Below, in pieces: positions 35,101-47,100 of a stretch of DNA of 64,000 nt. The stretch is from Aldrovandia affinis (taxonomy: Eukaryota; Chordata; Actinopteri; Notacanthiformes; Halosauridae). The translations under genes were made by a program, and so were the position numbers. Location of the stretch: positions 434,001-498,000 of the forward strand of contig JAINUG010000216.1 of the NCBI GenBank assembly GCA_029706075.1, given 5' to 3'. The notes under the pieces are model-generated. The model did no database searches, was not told where the DNA came from, and saw only the letters and a program-made list of their open reading frames with translations. Numbering within the stretch: position 1 is the first letter of the stretch; each line of letters begins with the position of its first letter.

Positions 35101-38100
35101 GTTTATAACGGCGATGCAGGCACTTGACGTCTTGCGTCTGGTCTGTGTGCACAAACTGATTGCAGGAAGTCAGTTCATGAAAGTATTTATCTTGTTTCAG
35201 ACTCATTTGCTCCACAGATTTGAATATTATGTAACTAGCCAGCTAACCAAGCAAGGAGTGATACAATTTCTGTTTTAGATTGATATTACTTTACACACTA
35301 TGAATTCCATCAACAATGTGCCTTTTTCAATCTTAACCTTTGTGGGTGATGTATACAGATAACAGAGGGGGAAGAGACAAATCACCTCAGAAGTGGAAAC
35401 ACATCTGCAGATTTCTGGAGAATTAAAAAATAAAAATAAAAATAAAAGATATTTATTTATTTATTTAAACATCTTATACTGGCTGCTGGATGGTTCATCT
35501 TGCTATTGATGTTTGGACTGAACAAACTGAGCATGAAAACATTTGAGCTTTTTGCATTCTTCAGGCCATGCCAACAACACCCCCTAACTATGTAAATATT
35601 CATCATATCCCATCCCATCCCATCATATAACATGGGAGTTCTGAGAGAGAAACATACCTGTACTGAGACTGGCCATTTCCTCCCACATCTGGGCACCTGA
35701 GTTTCTGAATCAGGATCCTTATTATACTGATGAACAGGATGAAATTAACCTGAGAAAGAAAATAATATATACAGTACATACACATAATTTAATGAAGTTT
35801 CATTTTAATAGAATGATCAAATAAATATATAAATAAAGTCAAATAAAAATGCTGAAGACTTTTTTTGGATATTATATATCTGAAGAGGCCACAATGCATT
35901 GTGCAATAGAGGCAAGGATTCAATTGCCACAATTAAAGATCTCTTGTTTGATCTCTCTATCTTTTGTTCCACTTTGATAAATAATGCATAGTGTTTTTAG
36001 TATCCTATATATGTTGGGGATGGGAGTTTCATAGGGGATGGTAGAATGTGTATCAGGTTGTGGCACGGGAGGTGGTTGGCCTCTGGTACCCCGGTCAGCT
36101 CCCCAGAAGAAGCAACGAAAGAGGAGACAACTTTCCACAGCAAGACAGCTGTCCAGTGCTGAACCGAGGGAGACAGCTACAGCCAATCTCTCAATCGGGC
36201 AGCTGTCTCCCATTTTATAATCAGAAGAGACAAACGCATCCTCGAGTGGAAGCGTCAGAACCGAGCTTTCCCGTTTGTTCGCTCTCTTGCTCTCTCTCTC
36301 CTACAGACACGGACGCCTCCTCCAGACACCTTGCTGGTGACGACTGGGATACCTGGCATGAGGACAGCACAGCCTCACTCCCCGACCCAATCCAGCCCAT
36401 GCGGATTTGCTACGGAGACGGATTAAACCTGATTGCCTGGGGCGAGAGCAGTCCTGGGATGTAGGACATTTGGCTTTCATTTCGTGCAAGAGAGTCAGCT
36501 CTGGCTGGGACTGCCACCGGGGGTGGCGATTGGCTGTCCGCCCCAGGGAGGGGGGGGGAAGCCGACATGACGTTTGCTGTGCATAAGAGTGGCTCTGTAG
36601 TACCGGGTTATGGTCGACGGCTCGGCGAGTGCTGTCTCGGAAGAGGCGTTACTTTGCCTTCGTCACTACCGGTCACAGGACTACGGCAGCGAACTCACAT
36701 TACTAGGGGGGACTGACATAAAAATAGTGGGTCTAATTGGCTACCAAATTGGGATAAAATGGGATAAAATCAGAAACAAAAAAATGTAATAAAAAATAAA
36801 TACTTTTTGTTTGATTAGCCTTGTGCCTTCGGTGAATCTGTCTCACTCCCGATCTGTTGGCCACGCCTTCCCCAGGCATACAATACAGGTATTGTGTATA
36901 TACAAGTAACTGCCATAATAAAGGAAACACCAACATAAAGTGTTTTAATATGGCGCTGTGCCACCACAAGCCACCAGAACAGCTTCAATGCACCTTGGCA
37001 TCGATTCTACAAGTGTCTGGAACTCTATTGGGGGGATAAAGATTACATCACTTGGTGTTTTGTTGGTGGTGGTGGAAAATGCTGTCTCAGGCTCCAGAAT
37101 CTCCCATAAGTGTTCAATTTGGAGAAATGCTTCACCATAGGATGAAGGTGATCACTCAGAATGGCTTTGTATTTATTGGTGTTTTACCTTGCCCTCTAAG
37201 GGTTCGAGTGGACCTAAACCATGCCAGGAAAATGCACCCCACACCATAACAGAGCTGCCAGAAGCTTTATTTACTCAAGCGTTTCTTTAATTTGACAGTT
37301 ATCTGTACATTACTTACTATAATTGAGATCCACATGGGATCACTGTGACATACAGTACTTACTATAATTGAGAACCCTATGGGCCCATTGATCACCCTGT
37401 ATGGAATTGGATTGTCATTTCTCTCCCAACATCTGATCGACAACAGAAACAAAAAGTGATCACTTTTCAAATCTATCTACAGACTATGTTTTCTAGTATT
37501 GGACACATATGATGAATAATTAAACAAACCTCTTTAAACAGACATCAAATGATGAACAAGTAGTAGAGCACCAAACAAATTTGCAACCACAAATGTTTTT
37601 AGAGTATTTACTTTTAATTTAGGTTGTTTATTTGAGTATGTATCACGTCTGATTGTGCACTGTCCTTGATACATAAATTAATGTAAAATTAAAACATGTA
37701 TGCATTAAAAAAGAGTTGGCCTCCCATAAATAACTGTACCAGTGGAACAAGACCATACAGTTGTAAAATAATTATAAATTAATTTAATCATAAATGTCTT
37801 ACTTGAAGTGACTTCACATACGGTCTAACTTACCCAGTATCTTCTAGATATATCCGGGTGATAACCCACACTATTACAAACACTGTGGGGAATCCTAGAT
37901 GAAACAGTAAGACAGTATTAGTGATTATCATGGTATCATGCATGTTGAGTATCACACATTACATTTTATCTGACCAAAATACCTGGAAATATAAAGATCA
38001 TTCCTTCATGAAAACTATAGATGGAAATAAAAATCAAAGAAACAACATTGACATTTTGTCAGTTCAAAAAGTGTACCAGTTTTACACATTGATGGGCATA

Positions 38101-41100
38101 AAGTATTTCCATATATTTATTTGTCTGTTTTGTCGGGGAGCTCAATGCATTTTGGGATCCTATGCAGGCAAACAGCATATGGCCTGGCCTTACCTAAATC
38201 TCCATCTCCATTGACCTATGCAAATGTGGGCTTCCCTGGTGTCATCATTGATAGTTTTATTGCTCCATAAATAAATCCAGGACAATAAAGTATGTGGATT
38301 TGGCACCAGTGTTTGTCCATAGTGGATCAGCACACCATGTGCCTACTATGTCACACATACAACAATTTGGGGATTCTACCTATGAGCTGGAAATTATCAG
38401 CTCAACCAACATCTCTGTACAAACCAAGCTGTCTTTCCCAGGCCCTATTGATGTTTGGTTTCACCACAATGTAAACCATGAGAGGATAATTTCATGATGA
38501 CCTTGAAAAGATGCTTTGTGGTAGTAAGGGATCCAAAATAAAAATATAAAAATGGGTCTGAACCTGGCTTGTACTGGTCCTCCCACAAATTGTAAATGAA
38601 TCATGCATGGGCTAAGAAGAGAGGAAATGAGCCTCAAAATCACTCAAAATCTGGTATTTATATTGAATATTACCTCAGAAAACACCCACGTAACTATGGA
38701 CCACACTGCAAACAAGTACCAAAGTGAAGAGACCAGGTTCTGCCATGGAATTACTGAAGGCTCTGCAAATACAGCTATCTCTGGGGCTCTGCCATGGAAT
38801 TACTGATGGCTGCAGATACAGCTATATCCCTGATAACATGGACTTTCAAACCCCTCCGTGAGGTCCTGTCAGAACCGAGGGACAACCCCCAGACAGGAGA
38901 AGAAGACATGAAGAAAGAACCGGTTCTGGCAGGACAATAACTATGGGAGGTTATTGGAAGGAGAACCTAGTTCTGCTTTCAGTTTCTTCCCCTGCAGATT
39001 CTGGAGAACTGCAGGCTACCGTCAAAACAGTGGGGTTGACTGCCTCACCCCCTGTGGAGGAGATGGTGTCAACCACCTCACCAGTTACACTGACCCACAA
39101 AGAGAAGGATTTGCTGGCTGAGTTGGAGAGAAAGGGATCAGAGGAATTCGCTGAATCAGATACTGCCAGGGACACTGCATCAGATCCCATTGACACAACC
39201 CCATCAGTGCAGGTTCCCGCACTAATTATTTTTAGCAGTGGCACCTGCTTCAGACAGAGAGGAGGCTTCTGAGACAGCCTTGCTCTACTGCCAGAGGTTC
39301 AAAGTGGTCAAGGAAGCCAACCCCCAATAGTTTACAACCTCTTGGTCCATCAGTGCTCCATCAAGAGCCTTATCTTGCCTTCCTAAGCAAGATAAACACC
39401 GCCCAGCTGGAGTACTGAGCTCCCGGTGCCCCAATCTGCACACTTTGAAGTTCCCCACACCCACACCTACCAGGGAATGTGTGCGAGCCATGTCATGGGG
39501 CCTGAGGTGGTGGGACAACATTTGACTGAGTGCATATGAGGGACTGCCGGGAGCTACCCCGAGAGAGAGCTGATGCCGACATCAATATGGACACTGACAC
39601 AGAACTGGTATGGGCGTGGTTAATGGGGATCGATGTGTATAAAAAGCCAGGGGACACCTTAATGTTAGTTTGTTAACTAACGTTAACTCTGTTAACTTAC
39701 ATCTTTTTAATCTTCCCTTTCATTGCTACTTTGACTACATTACTTTGACATTGCTACTAATCTTCACTCAAGCTGACAGGCTTTTTGCTATGATTCTGTC
39801 TGTGTTTTTGGCAAGGATATTACTGGAATTACATAAAAACATTTCAATTTACTGTACATCCTCTCATTCAGCACACAATCACAGTTGGGCCTCCAATCCA
39901 TGGTGGGAGCGGTCCTTACCCCAGCCAATCAGGAGATAGATGATGAAGTGCCTGTTTTCCGAGTACATCACCATGAGCAATGTGTGCAGGTACAGACCCT
40001 CCACCAGCAGCCAGAAGAAGTTGGCCATGATGAAGTAATGAAAGATAATAATGCTTGCCTTGCATCCAAACTGAGCAGGGAAACAAAGAAAATATAATTA
40101 AAAAATTATTATAAAATAACTAATAACACATGAAACTAGCAGCACTAACAGCACAATGTGTTTACCACATGAAATGAAAGTAACATCATTAACAGCACAA
40201 CCTATTCCTTAAAAATCAACAAGATTCCCAAGCACACTTGTCTGACTGACCAGGGATGGCTGCTCTGTGCAGTCAGCATTATGTGAAAAAATAATGGTGT
40301 CCTTCACCAATACAGCGATCGCCCTCAGGATGAAGGAAAAGAACAGGTTCAAGTGGATGTAATTCCGAGTACAGTGGAGCTTTCTGTGTACAAGAGAACA
40401 GCACAAAACAAATTTAAAAAATACATAATTATTAATGATCATATCACTAATCTGTTACTATTAATAAAGCCATGCAATCACAGTTCTGCTTATGAGATAT
40501 AATACCACAAGAAAACTGTTTCTTTTATTTCTTTATTTTTTATTGAGTCTCATTAGTCTATTGCTACTTTCCCTGGGTTTATAAAGGGGTGGAAAGGGTT
40601 AGGGTTAGGGTTGCAAAGGGGTGGAAAGTTTCCCGTAAATTCCAGGTACATTTCTTTAGTTTGGGAATTTTTGCCATTAAGAAGTGTTTTTTTAAAGGTC
40701 ATCTTAAAATTATTAACAGAGCTGGAGTCTTAAATAATTAAACTATTTTATATTTGCTATATCTTTATTTCTTCTGGTTTTGTTTGTTTATATAATCGCA
40801 AAGTGCAGCACCTCTGACAGTGGATGAAGGATTTTCTCCCCCTATTGGTGATGCAGCGTTGGGCATGCACAACTCATGCTTCCATCACATGATCTTCAAG
40901 AAAGTCAGAGCATCCAACCTGCTATAATGGGGTCGATCGAACAATCCAGCAATATTGAGATAGAAGAGCACCACTTTATGCAGTATTGAAAACCTGAAAT
41001 TAATTATCCAGGTAATTATGGCCACTTGTTAATAACAATGTGCTAGCTATATCAGAGCAACACAGTGAACCTGATCATCATTCCCAAACCACTGGTTACA

Positions 41101-44100
41101 TCCCAATCTTCAGAAAGTAATAAGTCATTTTAACAAAAGGCTACCAGGTACAGGTGTGTCACACGCCATGTGACAAACCCTGAACGGGAACAGAGCAGTC
41201 CAGACACGGAGTGGAGTTTGTCGGTCTACGGACCGGATTTTTATTTATTTTTCTCTGTCTCTCCCCCCAGACATGGGGAAGAGACAGTGGGAGTAGCAGG
41301 TTAACATATAACAAAAAAAACACAAACACAACCACAAAATCTTCACCCTACTCACCGCGAAGCTTTCAGGTAAAAACAACAAACTAAAATAACAAACTAA
41401 AATAATCATAACTTATGGGACACCGCGCCTCTTCTTCCGGAGTCCCCCTGGAACCTCCCCAGGCACACACATATCCGGTGACCTTTCAAGTGCTTCCCAC
41501 CCCTTTGCAGTTCGAGTTCTCTTTTCAACCCATTCATACAGAGACACTCGCCACTCCCCACAGTGAGAGTTTTCTGGCAACCAGCCCTGAGACACTCTCC
41601 ACTCTTCCAGTGAGAGTTCTCAGGCTGTTGCCCAGAAACACTCTCCACTGCCTGAGTGCGAGTTCTCTTTCAATCACACAAATAAAAGCAAGGGCGAGAG
41701 GCGGACCCCCTCTCAGGGCACCCTCTCGCTCTCTTTCACCAATCACACTGGAAGCACTCTACTCAGTCACTTTCGACAAACGCACACAAAACTCCACAAA
41801 CATCAAACATCCAACATTCAACATCCAGCATTCAACATTCAACATTCCACAACATACGTGCACGTGCACTCACACACACACACATCAAGACAAAGACACA
41901 AGTCTAACTCAACACGTACACATAATGACAAGACAAGACTAACTGATTCCCCACTCGCCCCACCTGCTCTTAAATAGGCTCACTTTCTGCCTGGCTCAGG
42001 TGGGACTCGTGAGGCAATCATCCAATCACAATCACTCACTCACATTCTCACCCAGACACCCAATCAGCCAATTGACTTCCCTATCAATTAACTGATTGAC
42101 ACCAATAAAATAAACTATAGCCTTTGGAGCAACCTTCCGGGTGACAGTTCACTCTCACACCCTGTGAGAGTGCCAAACCTGCCCCTGGAAAGTCTCCCTG
42201 CTCCAAAGGCCTCCACAACATGTAAACACACAGGCAACCATGCCACTCCCACGTGACTGAGACCGACGCCCTCCACAAGGTGGTATGAACTTTGCTCCAT
42301 GTGGAACGCACCGAAGGGCAGACGTACTGGACAGAACTTACCTGAAAAGACAGAGGATGGCACTTCCTGTGATGAGAGCGATCAAGGACACACTGTGTCC
42401 CAGTGTGTACAATGTCTTCACCACCATGTAAAACAGCAGCTACAGGAAATAAAAACATGAGGTTGCAATTGGAGCATGTAAAAAAGCAGCTACACGAACC
42501 AGTAACATAGGATAACACTTCATATTAAGTATAACGTCATGTGGCCTTCACAAAACAGGCATAACAGCTTTCATGACCATAGGCATGGTGTTATCACTAT
42601 ATTTCAGTGGCAGCTGGTGAGCTGCAACAGAGGAGCCAAAAGCACCATAGAGCAATGTGCAGAAAGGGTAGCAAACAAACTTTTAAAAATGTAGCAAAGG
42701 TTTACACCTTTTTGTGAGAGAGTCTATACACAAGTACAATTTTGTATGTGTATATTATTTGAGTACAATAAGTAATAAGGGACAGGGGGGTTAAATCCCA
42801 CAGTTTTATGATCATAACAATTATGGACTGGCATAACAACGACCAGATTCCCAGATTCATGAAACACAATTACAATTAATAATATTTATGAATTGCGAAT
42901 GATGCAAACTGTCATGCAAAACTGCTAGGGGGCTGGCAGGAAGACACAATTTTGATCCTTGCAAAGACCCATAATCCACATTAGCTTCTACTGTTTGAAT
43001 ATGCTGGGAAAGTTGAGCTGGTATTTCCTTATCAGCGGCCCTATAATGGGAATTTCCGGAACAAAATTGCGGACCGGAAGCCACTAATTACCAATGAGAC
43101 TGAAACTTTCCTTCTTCATATTAAAAAATAAATAAGGATTGAAACATTGAATGTCTAGGGGTTATTACTTGAAGCTAACCCTTTTATTAAGTCGCAGATA
43201 CCGATACATTAACCCCCTGAGGTCGACTGGATCACCGACGATCCGAGCAGCAATAAAAGTATATTACTGTTTATAACGTCGCGAGATTTTATCATACACA
43301 CGCGGCAAAAACATTGACAGAAACCCTAGAATTGTGTCTTTCCAATTTGAGCAATGGCAAATAATATGATATTTTTTAAATTAGGTTAATTAGACCAAAA
43401 GTAAACCTTGCCTTTTCCTCTCTGTTTTCCCTGGAAGTACCATCCCCCTTCTATTGACATGGTAACTAGGTGCTAGTCTCAGGGAGGGGCGTGGGGCCAT
43501 GTGTGAAATTGCAGTGTAAACAACTGCCTACAATGTCCTGACATTATATCGCATCTTGTCTGTGTTTACGGTTGCGATCTGCCAGCAGTATGCTGATATT
43601 TATTTTATTTCCCATGTTTTCAAATATTCGTGAAAATATATTAATTCCGCGTCTTGTGATGCTATACGGAAATAATCAGAATCATTGCGAACTGCTGCGA
43701 ATAATTTACGGGAGGATATTTAACCAGCTGGCATTCTCTGTTTCGGCGCTTGGACATTATCTAGCTTAGCTTGATAGTACCTATTGTGAGTAATGTTTCT
43801 TGCCTCTTGAGAACTTGTTTGTTCATGTTTTTGCTTTCGGATTTTGCTTTCGTTTTCCTACAGACGTTTAAAGATAAATAAATATCTTAAACCCTTAAAC
43901 CCAAAACGGGCTACTTTTGATCATGTGCCTGTGCCCACTGCCAAACAGACTCTGGATGTTGGCAAACTGGCTTCTGTTGGTCGCAAGAATGGCGTACTCT
44001 GCAAGATGTCAGGGAAACAACAGTGCACTCCATGGGAGTGCAAGGTTTGTGACGTTCCCTTGTGTCTACACTTGACCAGAAACTGTTTTGAGAAGTGGCA

Positions 44101-47100
44101 CCAAAGACTGTGAAAGAACAGATTGTCTCACCATGTTTTAATTTCGATTTTTCTGTATATAGTTTGTGTGATGTTTTCAATAAATGAATGTTTCAATTTT
44201 TTTTTTCTGTCTTCTGCATGACTCACTGACTATTGCTTACCCCTTTGTCTTTGTCTGATGGCCTTTGAGAGAGAGATGGCCCATCTGACAGATCTTACAG
44301 GTGTGGACAACCCTTAGGTGTGGATCATGAATATTCAGGAAATTAGCATATTGAAATATATTCACAGCCTGAAATAAATTTGACCAGTTCTGATAAAAAC
44401 TGGTTTTTAGCTATTTAGATCTCAGATGTGCTAAACTATTTTGACATCCTTACATAGCCAAGACCTTGATGAACAAACGCATATTGGCAAAACAATTCGT
44501 CACTATAGTTGTGTGCTTTCACAACTTTTGTGACGGCAGAAAAATGTACTCTTTATAACTTGTGTGTTTGTAGATCTATTTACAAGCTGCATATGATACT
44601 GACCAAACTATTGATGGCATATAAATGTAGCTGTGATTGTCCTTCAAATAAAAATACACTTTGGAGTAAGTGTGTGTTAAATTGATGAAATTGAGATAAA
44701 TATCAGACCACAGCAAAATCACAAAGCTTCTCTGAGCTAAGCACGGACCTCAGGGGGTTAAAGACAAATTTGCTAAGACATGCTCTAATTATGCAATCAA
44801 AGAACTGAAACGCCCTCATTTGCAACTTTGCAATAGGAGATGCCCCTAAAAAATGGTCCAAAACAAAATGGCACGCTCACACGTCCAGATCACAATGCAC
44901 CAAGAAATAGGTATCAGAGCAACAAGGCGAGGGAACCACAAGAGTCAGGAAATAGAAGCAATGATCAATGAGGTACAGCTTTACACTGCTGTATTACAGC
45001 CTAGGAATGCAACACCAATGGAGAGGACAAACATTTGGAGTGACATCACAAAATAAGTATTAATTAGGCATGACAAAACGAATAGTATATGATGTAAAGA
45101 AAAGACTCCATAATGTTAGAATAGAATATTAACACCAATAGAACAACAGGTGAAACAATCCCCATTGTTAAGTTCAGCACCTATACAATGCAATAATGTG
45201 GATTGTGACATTCCTGCAACCAGCAAATCTTTTATTTGAAAATAGCAACTCTAATTATGTAGTGTGGGTCGAGGATGGAAGAGCCACTCGCAGATGTCAC
45301 GAATATCTAAAAGCTAACTACAAGTAGTCAGCCACTAAGTCTGCGAACAGATAAGGGAGCAGGGGGAAAAATGGATGGACAAAGAAAAAGAAACTCCGGG
45401 CATAAAGTCCACGGAAAATAATAACAACCCAAAGGTTGTGGACTCTTCAACGAAGAGGTAAGAAACTAAAATGATTTTAGAGACTTTAGCTCTGGGAGTT
45501 TTTTAACCCAAAAACAAAAGAATGAATCTCGAAAAGGAAATGCCACTGGAGTGACGAGCAATAACCAAAGCTAGAAAGGAAATAATCCTCCTAGAACGGC
45601 AACCACAGAGTTGCAACGCTAAACCTTTTAAAAGAGATCCTAAATAGCACCTTCTCTCTTTAACCCCCTGAGGTCGACGGGAGCGGCGCCGCTCCCAGCA
45701 GCAAAAAAAGTATATTACTATTTCTAACTTCGCGATATTTTATCATACACATGCGACAAAAACATTGACAGAAACCTTAGAATCGCGACTTTCCGATTTC
45801 AGCACTGGCAAATCAAATGGGATTTTTTAAATTAGGTTAATTAGACCAAAGGTAAACCTTGCCTTTTACTCTATTTTTTACCTGGTAGTAACGTCCCCTT
45901 CTATTGACATGGTAACTAGGTGCGAGTTTCGGGAGGTGTGTGGGGGAGGGCGTGGGGCCATGTGTGAAAACGCCGGCGTAAACACATAAACTGTCCCGAC
46001 AATTTGAAGCAAGATTTTATACAGACATACAATTTTATTCAAGATGGAAAGATTTTCTGCGCTGCAGTGTTTGAGAGTATTGATGGAAAGAGACGAAGAC
46101 AATAACTGACGAAGAGTAAGTAACTATATTTGATTTGCCATGTTATCAAATACTCGTATATATATTCAATATATGAATTCGCGTCTTGTGACTACATATT
46201 CCGCGTGTTGCAACGTAACAAATTGCAATATGCACACAAGATCTATGGAAGAATACTTTTCAAACAGCCTAAAATGTTATTTATTTCGCTTGTTTTCAAA
46301 TACTCGTGAAAATATATGAATTCCACGTCTTGTGACGCCAAACATATTCCGCGTGTTAGTAACTTAATCTAAATCCCTAACGTTAGTAGATTAGTTGGTT
46401 AGTACTATACACATCTACCTAATATATACAAAGTGCAATCTAGAAAGTAAGAAGGAAGAAAACGAGATAATAAGCGAAGGCGGAAAAAACCCGAAAAGTA
46501 TAAACTCCCGAAGTGCATGACAAGACAAGGAGTGGATCTTGAAATAAACGGAACAAGGACAGACAGGGAGCAGAACGTGACAGAACAGGGAAAATGCAAT
46601 ACTGGATAAAGAATAATGAATAAGGACTAAATGAAAAATAAACAAAGACCAAAAAACAACAGAACAGGAACTCAGAATATAACACTGATGGCCTTTGAGA
46701 GAGAGATGGCCCATCTGACAGATCTTAGAGGTGTGGACAATGAATAATGAATATTCAGGTATTTAGCATTTAGCCCTCCCACAGCCTGAAATAAATGTGA
46801 CCAGTTCTGATAAAAACAGGTTTTTAGCTATTTAGATCTCAGATGTGCTAAACTGTTTTCACACCCTTACATAGCCAAGACCTTGATGAACAAACGCACA
46901 TTGGCAAAACAATTCATCACTATAGTTTAGTGTGTGCTTTCACAACTTTTGTGACAGCAGAAAAATTTACTATTTTTAACTTGTGTGTTTGTAGATCTAT
47001 TTACAAGCTGCATATGATACTGACCAAACTATTGATGGCATACAAATGTAGCTGTGATTGTCCTTCAAATAAAAATATCAAACACTTTGGAGTAAGTGTG

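Noticed and set aside
35000..35278. Possible LINE reverse transcriptase thumb fragment ([10 protein letters not shown])
   Set aside because: The resemblance covers about ten residues and no neighbouring RT blocks were found.
40597..40612. TTAGGG-like units suggesting an interstitial telomere
   Set aside because: Only two to three imperfect units, within a locally duplicated GGGTGGAAAG context; too short to call telomeric.
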